Of a DNA stretch of 45,954 nt, positions 7,387-15,938 are shown in pieces. This DNA is from DASSLY01 sp035689185. GTDB taxonomy: Bacteria; Actinomycetota; Actinomycetes; Actinomycetales; Dermatophilaceae. Location of the stretch: assembly GCA_035689185.1 (NCBI GenBank), contig DASSLY010000027.1, positions 1 to 45,954 on the forward strand, read 5' to 3'. The notes below the pieces were generated by a model. The model made no database searches, was not told where the DNA came from, and saw only the letters and a program-made list of their open reading frames with translations. How positions within the stretch are numbered: position 1 is the stretch's first letter; each line of letters opens with the position of its first letter. The position numbers and the translations under genes were made by a program.

Positions 7387-8508
7387 GTGACCGAGATCGA
7401 GATCGGACGAGGCAAGCGGGGCCGCCGGGCCTACTCCTTCGACGACATCGCGGTCGTGCCGTCGCGGCGCACACGCGACCCGGAGGAGGTCTCAGTCTCC
7501 TGGCAGATCGACGCCTACCACTTCGCGGTGCCCGTCATCGCCGCGCCGATGGACTCGGTCATGTCACCGGACACCGCGATCGCGTTCGGCCGGCTCGGCG
7601 GGCTCCCGGTGCTCGACCTGGAGGGCCTGTGGACCCGGTATGACGACCCGCTGCCCCTTCTCGCCGAGGTTGCCGCGCTGCCGCCGGGCGGGGCGACGGC
7701 GCGGATGCAGCAGATCTACGCCGAGCCGATCCGCCCGGAGCTGATCAGCGAGCGGCTTCGACAGGTGCGGGCGGCGGGCGTCACGGTGGCCGGGGCGCTT
7801 TCGCCGCAGCGCACCCAGGAGCACTGGAAGACGGTGGGGGACGCCGGGGTGGACCTGTTCGTCATCCGCGGCACGACCGTCTCCGCCGAGCATGTGTCGA
7901 GCCGGGCCGAGCCGTTGAACCTCAAGCGGTTCATCTACGAGCTGGACGTGCCGGTGATCGTCGGTGGTGCGGCCTCGTACACCGCGGCGCTGCACCTGAT
8001 GCGCACCGGCGCTGCGGGTGTGCTCGTGGGCTTCGGCGGCGGCGCCGCCCACACGACCCGGACCACGCTGGGCATCCACCCGCCGATGGCCTCGGCGGTC
8101 GCGGACGTCGCCGCGGCCCGCCGAGACTACCTGGACGAGTCCGGCGGGCGGTATGTCCACGTCATCGCCGACGGCGGGATGGGCGTCAGCGGGGACGTTG
8201 TGAAGGCGATTGCCTGCGGTGCAGACGCGGTGATGCTGGGCGCGGCTCTGGCCCGGGCGGCGGAAGCGCCCGGGGCGGGGCTGCACTGGGGGCCCGAGTC
8301 CCACCACGCCCAGCTGCCTCGCGGCGAGCGGGTCCACGTCGGCACGGTGGCCTCGCTGCGGGAGATCCTCTTCGGTCCGGGGCAGGTCGCGGACGGGACA
8401 ACCAATCTCATCGGCGCACTCAAGCGGGCCATGGCCACGTCCGGCTACTCCGACCTCAAGGAGTTCCAGCGGGTGGAGGTCGTCGTCGCGCCGTACCAAG
8501 CGACATGA
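7387..8508 (+). CDS. guaB3: GuaB3-family IMP dehydrogenase-like protein
   Basis: This 373-residue (beta/alpha)8 protein of the IMPDH/GMP reductase superfamily has no CBS insertion. It starts GRGKRGRRAYSFDDIAVVPS and contains MDSVMSP, VIADGGMGVSGDVVKAIACGADAVMLG and a C-terminal GTTNLIGALKRAM, all diagnostic of the actinobacterial GuaB3 group. The loop that carries the catalytic cysteine in GuaB (GPGSICTT) is here GFGGGAAHTTRTT, so the usual Cys is absent at that place. GuaB3 accompanies guaB2 in mycobacteria, where its activity is uncertain. Whether this copy makes XMP cannot be told from the sequence. The GTG start follows a TAGCCT box by 7 nt (leaderless). Confidence 0.93.
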   Translation: MTEIEIGRGKRGRRAYSFDDIAVVPSRRTRDPEEVSVSWQIDAYHFAVPVIAAPMDSVMSPDTAIAFGRLGGLPVLDLEGLWTRYDDPLPLLAEVAALPPGGATARMQQIYAEPIRPELISERLRQVRAAGVTVAGALSPQRTQEHWKTVGDAGVDLFVIRGTTVSAEHVSSRAEPLNLKRFIYELDVPVIVGGAASYTAALHLMRTGAAGVLVGFGGGAAHTTRTTLGIHPPMASAVADVAAARRDYLDESGGRYVHVIADGGMGVSGDVVKAIACGADAVMLGAALARAAEAPGAGLHWGPESHHAQLPRGERVHVGTVASLREILFGPGQVADGTTNLIGALKRAMATSGYSDLKEFQRVEVVVAPYQAT

Positions 8509-8549
8509 CCGGCCTCAGGTCGGCCGTACGCTCGTCGCATCGGAATCGC

Positions 8550-8830
<281 letters not shown>

Positions 8831-8850
8831 AGCGCGGGGGCATGGTGCGC

Positions 8851-10179
8851 TCAGGCTGGAGTGGTCGCGTCGTCTCGAACCACGCGCAGGTCAGGGCGCG
8901 GGACTGGTGGTCCGAAGTCGACCCATCGGGTTACCAACTGCTCGCCGGTCGGCCCGCGGTACCGCACCCCCCGCGATGGTGCCTCGCGGGGCGCCTCACG
9001 CGCCGAGGACTTCGGTGACGGCCCGAGCCGTCGGCCTGTCCGTGACGTGAACACCAGCCCGTCCGGAGTGCTCGGCGTGCCGGTCATGGCGAACTCGCCG
9101 GCGTGGTGGGTGCGGTGGTGATACGGACACAGGCTCACCAGGCGGTCCATCGTCGTGTGGCCCCCGTCGCGCCAGTGGTCCAAGTGGTGGTTCTCCAAGA
9201 ATCCAACTGTGCTGCAACCGGGATACCGGCAGCCGCGGTCGCGGTCCTCCACCAGCCTCCGGGTCCGGTCGGGGACGATGCGCATGGCCCGGCCAACGTT
9301 GACGGGTGAGCCCTCCGTCTCCCAGACCGGCTGGAGGATACCGTCGCAAGTGAGCTGGTCGACCAGATGGCGCGGCAGCGCTGGACCCTTCTGCAGCCAG
9401 CCGCCACCCGTATCGAGGTGGATGTAGACGCGGTACTTGCTTGCTCGGCTCGCGCTGCGCTCGTCGCCCGTGGCTGTGCCGTCACCGAAGCGCACCTGGT
9501 TCAGCGATCGGTTGGCCAGCTCGACCATGCCGTCTGCGAGCGTGGCGTCCACCTGCCCGGCCGTAAACAAGGCGTCCTTGGCCTCCCGCAAGGCTTGCTC
9601 GACCAGCGCGCCTAGGTCTGCTGGTGCGGTGAAGGTCAGTCGGAACCGCCCGCCTTCATCGGCTGGGTCGTAGCCCATCGCCAACTCGGCTGGTGCCGCG
9701 GCGCGCTCGGCCGGAGTAGGGCCAGCGTCGGCAAGGTCGTCGGTTGGCTGCTCGGCACTCGGATCGGGATCGAAGGAGTACCGGGTGAGCGCCCGCCGTA
9801 GCTGCGGGACCGTGGCATGAACGGCCATCTCGGTGACTGCCGCCTCGTGGGTGGCGGGCGCGTGCCGGGCAATCACGCTTGCCTGGTCGAGTGATAGCTG
9901 CGCGTCGGCCATAGCGGCCATCGCGGACGGCAGCTCCCGGGCGCGGCTCGCCAGCCGGACGATGTCCCTTGCCCGGGCGGGGGAGAGTCCGGCGCGCAGC
10001 ACCAGCCAGTGCTCAGGAGATCGCACACCGCCGCCCGCCCACAGCTCCCGGTCGATCACCCGAGCGGTCAGTGTCACCAGCTCCGCGTACGTTCCGTTCA
10101 GCACGCCACACAGTTGCGCCAGCCGGTCGTGGACGTCGTCCACCTCCGCTGTTGAGGCTGGCGCCGCTGCTCTGAGCAT
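8851..10179 (-). CDS. DUF222 / HNH endonuclease (13E12-like)
   Basis: This is a 442-residue protein of the actinobacterial 13E12/REP family. An N-terminal DUF222 helical domain (about 1-300, with LSPARARDIVRLASR and the LSLDQASVIARHAP-type helices) is followed by a C-terminal HNH nuclease: DRGCRYPGCS, then NHHLDHWRDGGHTTMDRLVSLCPYHHRTHH, giving the paired cysteines and histidines of the metal site. Such genes are numerous and repetitive in actinobacteria and their biological role is unclear. The ATG at 10179 is chosen because TACGAT lies exactly 6 nt upstream (leaderless), and that -10 lies within an SOS-like box. An upstream GTG at 10194 is the alternative. Low-complexity DNA flanks the gene on both sides, which suggests an accessory insertion. 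Confidence 0.88.
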   Translation of the reverse strand: MLRAAAPASTAEVDDVHDRLAQLCGVLNGTYAELVTLTARVIDRELWAGGGVRSPEHWLVLRAGLSPARARDIVRLASRARELPSAMAAMADAQLSLDQASVIARHAPATHEAAVTEMAVHATVPQLRRALTRYSFDPDPSAEQPTDDLADAGPTPAERAAAPAELAMGYDPADEGGRFRLTFTAPADLGALVEQALREAKDALFTAGQVDATLADGMVELANRSLNQVRFGDGTATGDERSASRASKYRVYIHLDTGGGWLQKGPALPRHLVDQLTCDGILQPVWETEGSPVNVGRAMRIVPDRTRRLVEDRDRGCRYPGCSTVGFLENHHLDHWRDGGHTTMDRLVSLCPYHHRTHHAGEFAMTGTPSTPDGLVFTSRTGRRLGPSPKSSAREAPREAPSRGVRYRGPTGEQLVTRWVDFGPPVPRPDLRVVRDDATTPA

Positions 10180-10186
10180 GCTAGAA

Positions 10187-10202
10187 TCGTACACCAGTTC
10201 GA
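10187..10202 (-). promoter_or_regulatory. LexA (SOS) box overlapping the DUF222-HNH promoter
   Basis: On the minus strand TCGAACTGGTGTACGA matches the actinobacterial LexA consensus TCGAACNNNNGTTCGA at all but one defined position. The -10 hexamer TACGAT overlaps its right arm, so bound LexA would block transcription directly. Confidence 0.7.
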
Positions 10203-10299
10203 TAACAGTGGCAAGTCATAGCCGCTGCCGTTGGCCACGGGGCAGTTTGGCAGGAAGGAGGACGGGGGAGGTGCCCGACCCAGTGGGACCGAGACGCAC

Positions 10300-11000
10300 C
10301 AGAGGTACCGGGGGCGCAGCGGCTCCGGGGGCGCAGAGGCTCAGGGGCGCAGAGGCTCCGGGGCGCAGGCATCCCACCCCGGCGGGGTTGGGGCCAGCCG
10401 GCGCACCAGCCGGGACCGGGTCAGCCGGCGCACACCAGCGGGGACGGGTTGCGCACCAGCCGGGACCGGGCCAGCCGCACGCACCGGCCGTGCGCCCAGC
10501 CGCCGGGGGCGCCGAGGCATCGTTGGCGCGGGCACCGTTGGCGCAGGCATCCCACCCCGGCGGGGTTGGGGCCAGCCGGCGCACCAGCCGGGACCGGGCC
10601 AGCCGGGGGCACCAGTCGGGCGCCCGGCGGCACTGTGGCGCAGCGGCACCGGGGCGCCCAGCGGCACCGGGGCAGCAGCGGCACCGGGGCGCCGGCATCG
10701 CACACCAGCGGGGTTGGGCCAGCCGGGACCGCGCCAGCCGGGCGCGCCAGCCGGGCGCGCCAGCCGGCGCAGCAGCCGGGACCGGGCCAGCCGGGCGCCC
10801 AGCGGGACAGGGGCGCGGCGGCACCGCAGCGCACCAACCATCCAGAACGGGGCGCACCAACCAGTCAGCCGGGCGCACCAACCATCCAGCCGGACGCGCC
10901 AGCCCGCCAGCCAGGCGCTTCCAGCCAGGACCCGGGGCCCGCCAGCCCCGCGCACGCCAGCCGGGACCGGACCAGCCGCGCGCACCCCCCCGCGCGGGGC
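10300..11000. repeat. Degenerate CCAGCCGGGACCGG repeat region
   Basis: The 858-bp gap between the DUF222 gene and the ABC transporter (10180-11037) is built from degenerate copies of GCACCAGCCGGGACCGGG. A 58-bp segment at 10363-10420 is repeated without change at 10541-10598. Runs such as GGGGTTGGGG could form G-quadruplexes. Several frames are open on both strands but encode only Pro/Ala/Arg/Gly repeats without start signals, so no gene is called. Confidence 0.85.
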
Positions 11001-11037
11001 CTGGACGCACCAGGTGGCCCGTCGAGCGAGACAGCGC

Positions 11038-12822
11038 TCAGCTCGACGGGCGCCGCACCGGCGCGGGCTGGTCGCGCCAGGAGCGCCACAGCGCGGCATA
11101 CGCGCCGTCGGCCGCGATGAGTTCGGCGTGCGTGCCGATCTCGCTGATTCGGCCGCCTTCGACGACCGCGACGTGGTCGGCGTCGTGGGCCGTGTGCAGC
11201 CGGTGGGCGATGGCGACGACCGTGCGGCCGGACACCACCGCGGCCAGCGAGCGCTCCAGGTGCCGGGCCGCGCGCGGGTCCAGCAGCGAGGTCGCCTCGT
11301 CCAGCACCAGCGTGTGCGGGTCGGCCAAGACCAGCCGGGCCAGGGCCAGTTGCTGGGACTGCGCCTCGGTGAGCGCGCGTCCGCCGCTGCCGACGATGGT
11401 GTCCAGCCCGGACGGGAGCTCCGCGGCCCAGCCGTCAGCGTCGACCGCCCGCAGCGCCGCCCAGAGTTCGTCTCGGCCGGCGGCCGGCCGCGCCAGCACC
11501 AGGTTGTCGGCCAGCGTCCCGACGAACACGTGGTGCTCCTGGGTCACCAGCGCCACTTCGCCGCGCAACCGTTCCAACGGCAGGTCGACAAGCCGCACCC
11601 CGCCGACGTCGACCCGGCCGACGCGCGGCGCGTCGATGCCCGCCATCAGCCGGCCCAGGGTCGACTTGCCCGCCCCGGACGGGCCGACGATGGCCAGCCG
11701 TTCCCCGGGCCCGAGCTTCAGCGAGACCCCGGACAGCACGTCCCGCCCGGCCCGGTAGGCGTACCGGACATCGGTGACCGACATCGACGCCGACGACGGC
11801 TCCTCCCCGGTGGCCGACCGGTCCGCAGGTACTTCGGCGATGCCGATGACCCTGGCCAGGGAGGTGGCGCCGACCTGGATCTCGTCCATCCAGCTCAGCA
11901 GCTCGTCCAGCGGCTCGCCCAGCTGCCGCACGTACAGCGCCACGGCGGTGACCGTGCCGAGCGTGGTCTGGTCGGCTGCGACGAGCCAACCACCCCAGAG
12001 CAGCACTGCCGCGACCGGCAGCAGGTAGGCGAACTCCACCTGGGGGAACCAGATCATCCGCAGCCGCAGGGTGTACATCTCGGCGTCCCAGCAGCCCCGG
12101 ATCGCCTCGTCGATCCGCCGTCGCCGCCGGCCGGCCAGACCCAGGGCGTCCACCGTCCGCGCCCCGTCGACCGTCTCGGTGACCGCGCCGTTGGCGACGG
12201 CGTACGCGGCCCGCTCGCGGAGGTAACCGGCCGGCGCGTACCGCAGGTACCACCGGGTGGACAGCCACAGGATCGGCGCCCCGACCACCACCGGCAGTGC
12301 GACCAGCGGGCCGGTGACCAGAGCCGCCGCAACGGTGAGCACCGTGGCCACGGCCGCGACGAAGATCGACGGGATGCCGAACCGCACCACGTGCGACAGC
12401 GCCTCCACGTCGTTCGTGGTCCGCGACACCAGGTCACCCGTGCCAGCCCGCTCCACTGTGGACAGCGGCAGCGACATCACCCGCGTGACGAACTGCTCGC
12501 GCAGCTGGGCGAACACCGCCTCGCCCATGACGAAGGAGGACCGCCGGGCCGCCCAGGTCAGCCCGGTCTGCAGCCCCAGGGCCATCGCCAGCAGCACAGC
12601 GACCCGGTCGATGTGTCCGGTCGAGGTGCCACGCGTGACACCGTCGACGAGCTGGCCAACCAGCCACGGCGCGGCCAGTGCGGCCAGTGCGGCCAGCGCG
12701 TGCAGCCCCACAACTCGTAGCAGCGACCCGCGATGCTGGCGCATCAGTCCTCGGGTGTGCTCCCGGACCGAGCGCACGTCGGCGATCGGCAGGGTCCGCG
12801 ACCCCGGTTCCACCGTGAGCAT
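11038..12822 (-). CDS. ABC exporter half, ATPase with degenerate signature motif
   Basis: This 594-residue half-transporter has an N-terminal six-helix exporter domain (about 30-325) and a C-terminal nucleotide-binding domain. Walker A is GPSGAGKST (380-388), Walker B LVLDEA (505-510) and the switch His is H540. The signature, normally LSGGQ, is TEAQSQ (485-490). It is the second gene of a pair: its ATG at 12822 overlaps the TGA of the upstream half-transporter and has GGAGGAG just before it. The partner has an intact SGGQ but no Walker A, so the two fit as a heterodimer with one complete ATP site. The substrate is unknown; close actinobacterial relatives are annotated only as multidrug or lipid type. 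Confidence 0.9.
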   Translation of the reverse strand: MLTVEPGSRTLPIADVRSVREHTRGLMRQHRGSLLRVVGLHALAALAALAAPWLVGQLVDGVTRGTSTGHIDRVAVLLAMALGLQTGLTWAARRSSFVMGEAVFAQLREQFVTRVMSLPLSTVERAGTGDLVSRTTNDVEALSHVVRFGIPSIFVAAVATVLTVAAALVTGPLVALPVVVGAPILWLSTRWYLRYAPAGYLRERAAYAVANGAVTETVDGARTVDALGLAGRRRRRIDEAIRGCWDAEMYTLRLRMIWFPQVEFAYLLPVAAVLLWGGWLVAADQTTLGTVTAVALYVRQLGEPLDELLSWMDEIQVGATSLARVIGIAEVPADRSATGEEPSSASMSVTDVRYAYRAGRDVLSGVSLKLGPGERLAIVGPSGAGKSTLGRLMAGIDAPRVGRVDVGGVRLVDLPLERLRGEVALVTQEHHVFVGTLADNLVLARPAAGRDELWAALRAVDADGWAAELPSGLDTIVGSGGRALTEAQSQQLALARLVLADPHTLVLDEATSLLDPRAARHLERSLAAVVSGRTVVAIAHRLHTAHDADHVAVVEGGRISEIGTHAELIAADGAYAALWRSWRDQPAPVRRPSS

Positions 12823-14549
12823 CACTCCTCCTCTCCGCGCACCACAACGCGCCGGTATGCCGGGTCGCTCGCCATCAGCTCGTGGTGCGACCCACGCCCG
12901 GTGACCCGGCCGTCCTGCAGGAACTGCACCTCGTCCGCGTGGTCCAGCAGCAGCGGGCTCGCGGTCATCACCACCGTCGTGCGCCCGGACCGCGCCGTGA
13001 CCAGCCGGCCGGCGATCCGTGCCTCGGTGTGCGCATCCACGGCGCTCGTGGGCTCGACCAGGACCAGCGTCTCGGCGTCGGTCAGCAGGGCCCGCGTCAG
13101 CGTCAGTCGCTGCCGCTGGCCCCCGGAGAACGACCGGCCACGCTCCTCCACCACGCTGTTTAGCCCCGCGGGCAGTGCCTCCAGCACGTCCTCACCGCTG
13201 GCCAGCGCCAGGGTGGCCAGGATGACGCGGTCGTCGTGCCGGCCGTGCGGGTCGAGCTCATCCCGCAGGGTCCCGGTGAACAGGCGGGGGTCGGTCTCGC
13301 TCACCACGACCCGCCGGCGGACGACCTCGACCGGCAGGTCGGTCAGTGCCACCCCGCCCAGCCGGGCCGGCTCGGCGTCGCGCGCCGGCGGGCCGAACCG
13401 GCCGAGCCGGTCGGCCACCGCCGCGGACTCCTCCGGCCGGGCCGACACCACCGCGGTGAGCAGGCCGGCGCGCACCACCACCCCCGACGCGGGGTCGGTC
13501 AGCGGCACACCGGGAGGGGGCTCGACCGCCGGCTCGACGTCGGCGGCGACCTGGGTGTCCGGGGTCACCGACAGCACCTGGATGATCTTGCGGGCGCCGA
13601 TGTGGGCCCGGGTGGCGCGGTCGGCCATCTCGGTGGCCGTCCGCAGCGGCGTGACCAGGAATGCCGCGTAGCCGAAGAACTGCACCAGGTCGCCAGGGGT
13701 GATGACCCGGTCCAGCGCGAACCGCGCGCCCAGCCAGGTCACGAGCACGACGAAGACGCCCGGGAGCAGCACCTGCGCCGCGTCCAGCGTCGCCTGCACG
13801 CCGGCGACCTCGTTGCCCACCCTGCGAACCTGCTGACTCTGCTCCTGGTAGCGGCGCAGGAACGTCTGCTCCCCTCCGATCCCGCGCAGGATGCGCAGCC
13901 CGGCGACGGTGTCCGCTCCCAACGTGGTGAGCCGCCCGGACGCCTCCCGCTGCGCTGCCTGCCGGGCCTGCAGCGGCCGGATGACCAGGGTGAGGCTGGC
14001 CACCAGCACCGGCACGCCGAGCAGCACGAGCAGTCCCAGCACCGCCGACTTCGACAGCAGCAGGACGGCCACCACGACGTAGCTGGCGACCGCGCCCGCG
14101 AACCGCGCGGACACGTCATACAAGCCGCCCAGCCGCATCGCGTCGGAGGCGACGGTCGCCACGACCTCGCCGGTGGGCTTCACCCGCGGCAGCGCCTCGC
14201 CGGCGTCGGCCGCCTGGTAGCCGACCAGCTGCACCACCCGGAGGGAGGAGCGCAGCCAGTTCATCACCGCGAACCAGTGCCGCACCGCCCCGGAGACCGC
14301 GCCGAGCGCCGCGAGCAGCACGAGGAACCCGCACCACTGGAGCAGGCTGGATGTGTTCTTCGCCACGATTCCGGCGTCGATCGCCTGCCCCACAGCGGCC
14401 GGGACCAGGGCCTGGGCCAGCATCCAGACCACACCGAAGACCATCCCGGCGAGCAGCGTCGGCCACTGCCCGCGCGCCACCCAGAGCAGCAGCCGGGTAG
14501 GTCCGCGCAGGTCAGGGGCACCGGGGTCGGGGTAGGGCAGCCTGAGCAT
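12822..14549 (-). CDS. ABC exporter half, ATPase with lost Walker A
   Basis: This 575-residue half-transporter has membrane helices at about 30-60, 70-95, 150-190 and 255-305, then a nucleotide-binding domain. The signature FSGGQRQ (474-480) is intact, but the Walker A position reads VVSARPEESAA (about 368-378) without a GxxGxGK[ST] loop. Walker B is LVLVEP with Val for Asp at 498, and the switch-His position reads MTAS. This half therefore cannot bind ATP in the normal way and must work with its partner, encoded immediately downstream with an overlapping stop/start. The ATG is chosen because the protein then starts at the first conserved segment; GTG at 14561 is an alternative. TACGGT 10 nt upstream of the ATG is a possible -10. 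Confidence 0.9.
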   Translation of the reverse strand: MLRLPYPDPGAPDLRGPTRLLLWVARGQWPTLLAGMVFGVVWMLAQALVPAAVGQAIDAGIVAKNTSSLLQWCGFLVLLAALGAVSGAVRHWFAVMNWLRSSLRVVQLVGYQAADAGEALPRVKPTGEVVATVASDAMRLGGLYDVSARFAGAVASYVVVAVLLLSKSAVLGLLVLLGVPVLVASLTLVIRPLQARQAAQREASGRLTTLGADTVAGLRILRGIGGEQTFLRRYQEQSQQVRRVGNEVAGVQATLDAAQVLLPGVFVVLVTWLGARFALDRVITPGDLVQFFGYAAFLVTPLRTATEMADRATRAHIGARKIIQVLSVTPDTQVAADVEPAVEPPPGVPLTDPASGVVVRAGLLTAVVSARPEESAAVADRLGRFGPPARDAEPARLGGVALTDLPVEVVRRRVVVSETDPRLFTGTLRDELDPHGRHDDRVILATLALASGEDVLEALPAGLNSVVEERGRSFSGGQRQRLTLTRALLTDAETLVLVEPTSAVDAHTEARIAGRLVTARSGRTTVVMTASPLLLDHADEVQFLQDGRVTGRGSHHELMASDPAYRRVVVRGEEE

Positions 14550-14693
14550 CGCGCCTGCCACCGTATGCCGGGCCACCGACCGACTCCACGGATTTTCTCC
14601 GTCACGCCGGTGGCGTGGCAAAACCGGTATGTCGCCGCGTTTGCTTAGGCTTGCGTCATCACACACCTGACCGTCCGCTCCGAACCCCGGTAC

Positions 14694-15929
14694 GTGCGCC
14701 GCCGCATCGTCGCCGGGGCCGTCGCGCTGGCCGCCCTCGTCGGCGGCGGTGTCACCCTGTCCGCGGCCACCAGCGACGACCCGGCGCCTCGGCCGAAGAC
14801 CCCCCCGGCCACGGCGAGAGCAGCCACCCCGACCCCGACGGCCACAGCCACGGCTACCGCGCCCGTCACCCCGACCGCCACGCCCACCTCGTCGGCGAGT
14901 GCAGCGCCCGCCCTGGGCTCGGACCAGACGGCGATGCGCCGCCGGGACCGGATCACCGGCACCATCTCGCCGAAGTCGGTGGTGGCCTCCCCGGCCGGTC
15001 TGGTGGTCGCCCAGAACATGATGTACACCCACACCGTCACCGCATACCGGCCGGACGGCTCGCTCGCGGCGACGATCAAGGACTCGGTGGACCTGGCCGA
15101 CTTCGGCGTCACCGGACACCCGGGGACGTCCCAGGGCGCCCCGGTCGAGGCGGCGTTCACCCGCGACGGCAAGTACGCCTGGGTGTCCAACTACTCGATG
15201 TACGGAAAGGGCTTCGGGCCCGAGGGCAGCGACTCGTGCACGCCCGCGTCCGGGACCGAGCGCAGTTTCCTCTACCGGGTCAACACCGCCACCATGGCCG
15301 TCGACCGGGCCGTGCAGGTCGGCGCGGTGCCGAAGTACGTTGCGGTCACCCCCGACAACCGGACCGTGCTGGTGACCAACTGGTGCACCTGGGACCTGTC
15401 CATCGTCGACGCGAGGACGAGCAAGGTCACCGCCACGCTGAAGCTGGGCCGCTACCCCCGGGGGATCGCGGTCTCCCCGGACAGCCGCACCGCCTACATC
15501 GCGCTGATGGGCGCCCAGCGCGTGGTCAAGGTCGACCTGCGCGCGCGCCGGGTGAGCCCGTTCGCGTCCACCGGCAACGGGCCCCGGCACATCGTGATCA
15601 GCCCGGACGGGCGGTGGCTGTTCGTCTCGAACAACGCCTCCGGCACCGTCACCAAGGTGGACGCGCGGACCGGCGCGGTGGTGCGCACGGTCAGCACCGG
15701 CGCGCAGCCGCGCAGCATGGCGATCTCCCGCGACGGCTTGGCCGTCTACGTGGTCAACTACGAGTCGTCCTCGGTCACCAAGCTGCGCACGTCCGACCTG
15801 CGCCAGGTGGACAAGCAGCAGACCGACTACCACCCGATCGGCATCACCTACGAGCCGACTACCCGCTCGGTCTGGGTGGCCTGCTACGGCGGCAGCATCC
15901 TGGTCTTCGACGACACGGCACCGCTCTAG
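14694..15929 (+). CDS. Secreted YncE/YVTN-type beta-propeller protein
   Basis: This is a 411-residue exported protein. A signal sequence or membrane anchor (RRR followed by about 20 hydrophobic residues) leads to a Thr/Ala/Pro-rich linker (about 30-75). A seven-bladed propeller then shows repeating VAVTPDNRTVLVTN, IAVSPDSRTAYIA, IVISPDGRWLFVSN and MAISRDGLAVYVVN blades. Such proteins are scaffolds or lactonase-like enzymes; no catalytic set could be assigned. Four cysteines (for example SCTP, NWCTW and ACYGG) could form extracytoplasmic disulfides. TAGGCT at 14646-14651 is a good -10 and would place the transcript start near 14658, giving a 36-nt leader without a clear ribosome site before this GTG. 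The stop TAG is reused as part of the surf1 -10. Confidence 0.8.
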   Translation: MRRRIVAGAVALAALVGGGVTLSAATSDDPAPRPKTPPATARAATPTPTATATATAPVTPTATPTSSASAAPALGSDQTAMRRRDRITGTISPKSVVASPAGLVVAQNMMYTHTVTAYRPDGSLAATIKDSVDLADFGVTGHPGTSQGAPVEAAFTRDGKYAWVSNYSMYGKGFGPEGSDSCTPASGTERSFLYRVNTATMAVDRAVQVGAVPKYVAVTPDNRTVLVTNWCTWDLSIVDARTSKVTATLKLGRYPRGIAVSPDSRTAYIALMGAQRVVKVDLRARRVSPFASTGNGPRHIVISPDGRWLFVSNNASGTVTKVDARTGAVVRTVSTGAQPRSMAISRDGLAVYVVNYESSSVTKLRTSDLRQVDKQQTDYHPIGITYEPTTRSVWVACYGGSILVFDDTAPL

Positions 15930-15932
15930 CCT
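15927..15932 (+). promoter_or_regulatory. -10 of leaderless surf1, made from the upstream stop codon
   Basis: TAGCCT lies 6 nt before the surf1 GTG. Its TAG (15927-15929) is also the stop codon of the propeller gene. Confidence 0.6.
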
Positions 15933-15938
15933 GGGGGC

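Noticed and set aside
10230..11030. Proline/alanine-rich protein genes in the repeat region
   Set aside because: Several frames are open on both strands at once, with no start signals and no GC3 pattern. This is explained by tandem GC-rich repeats.
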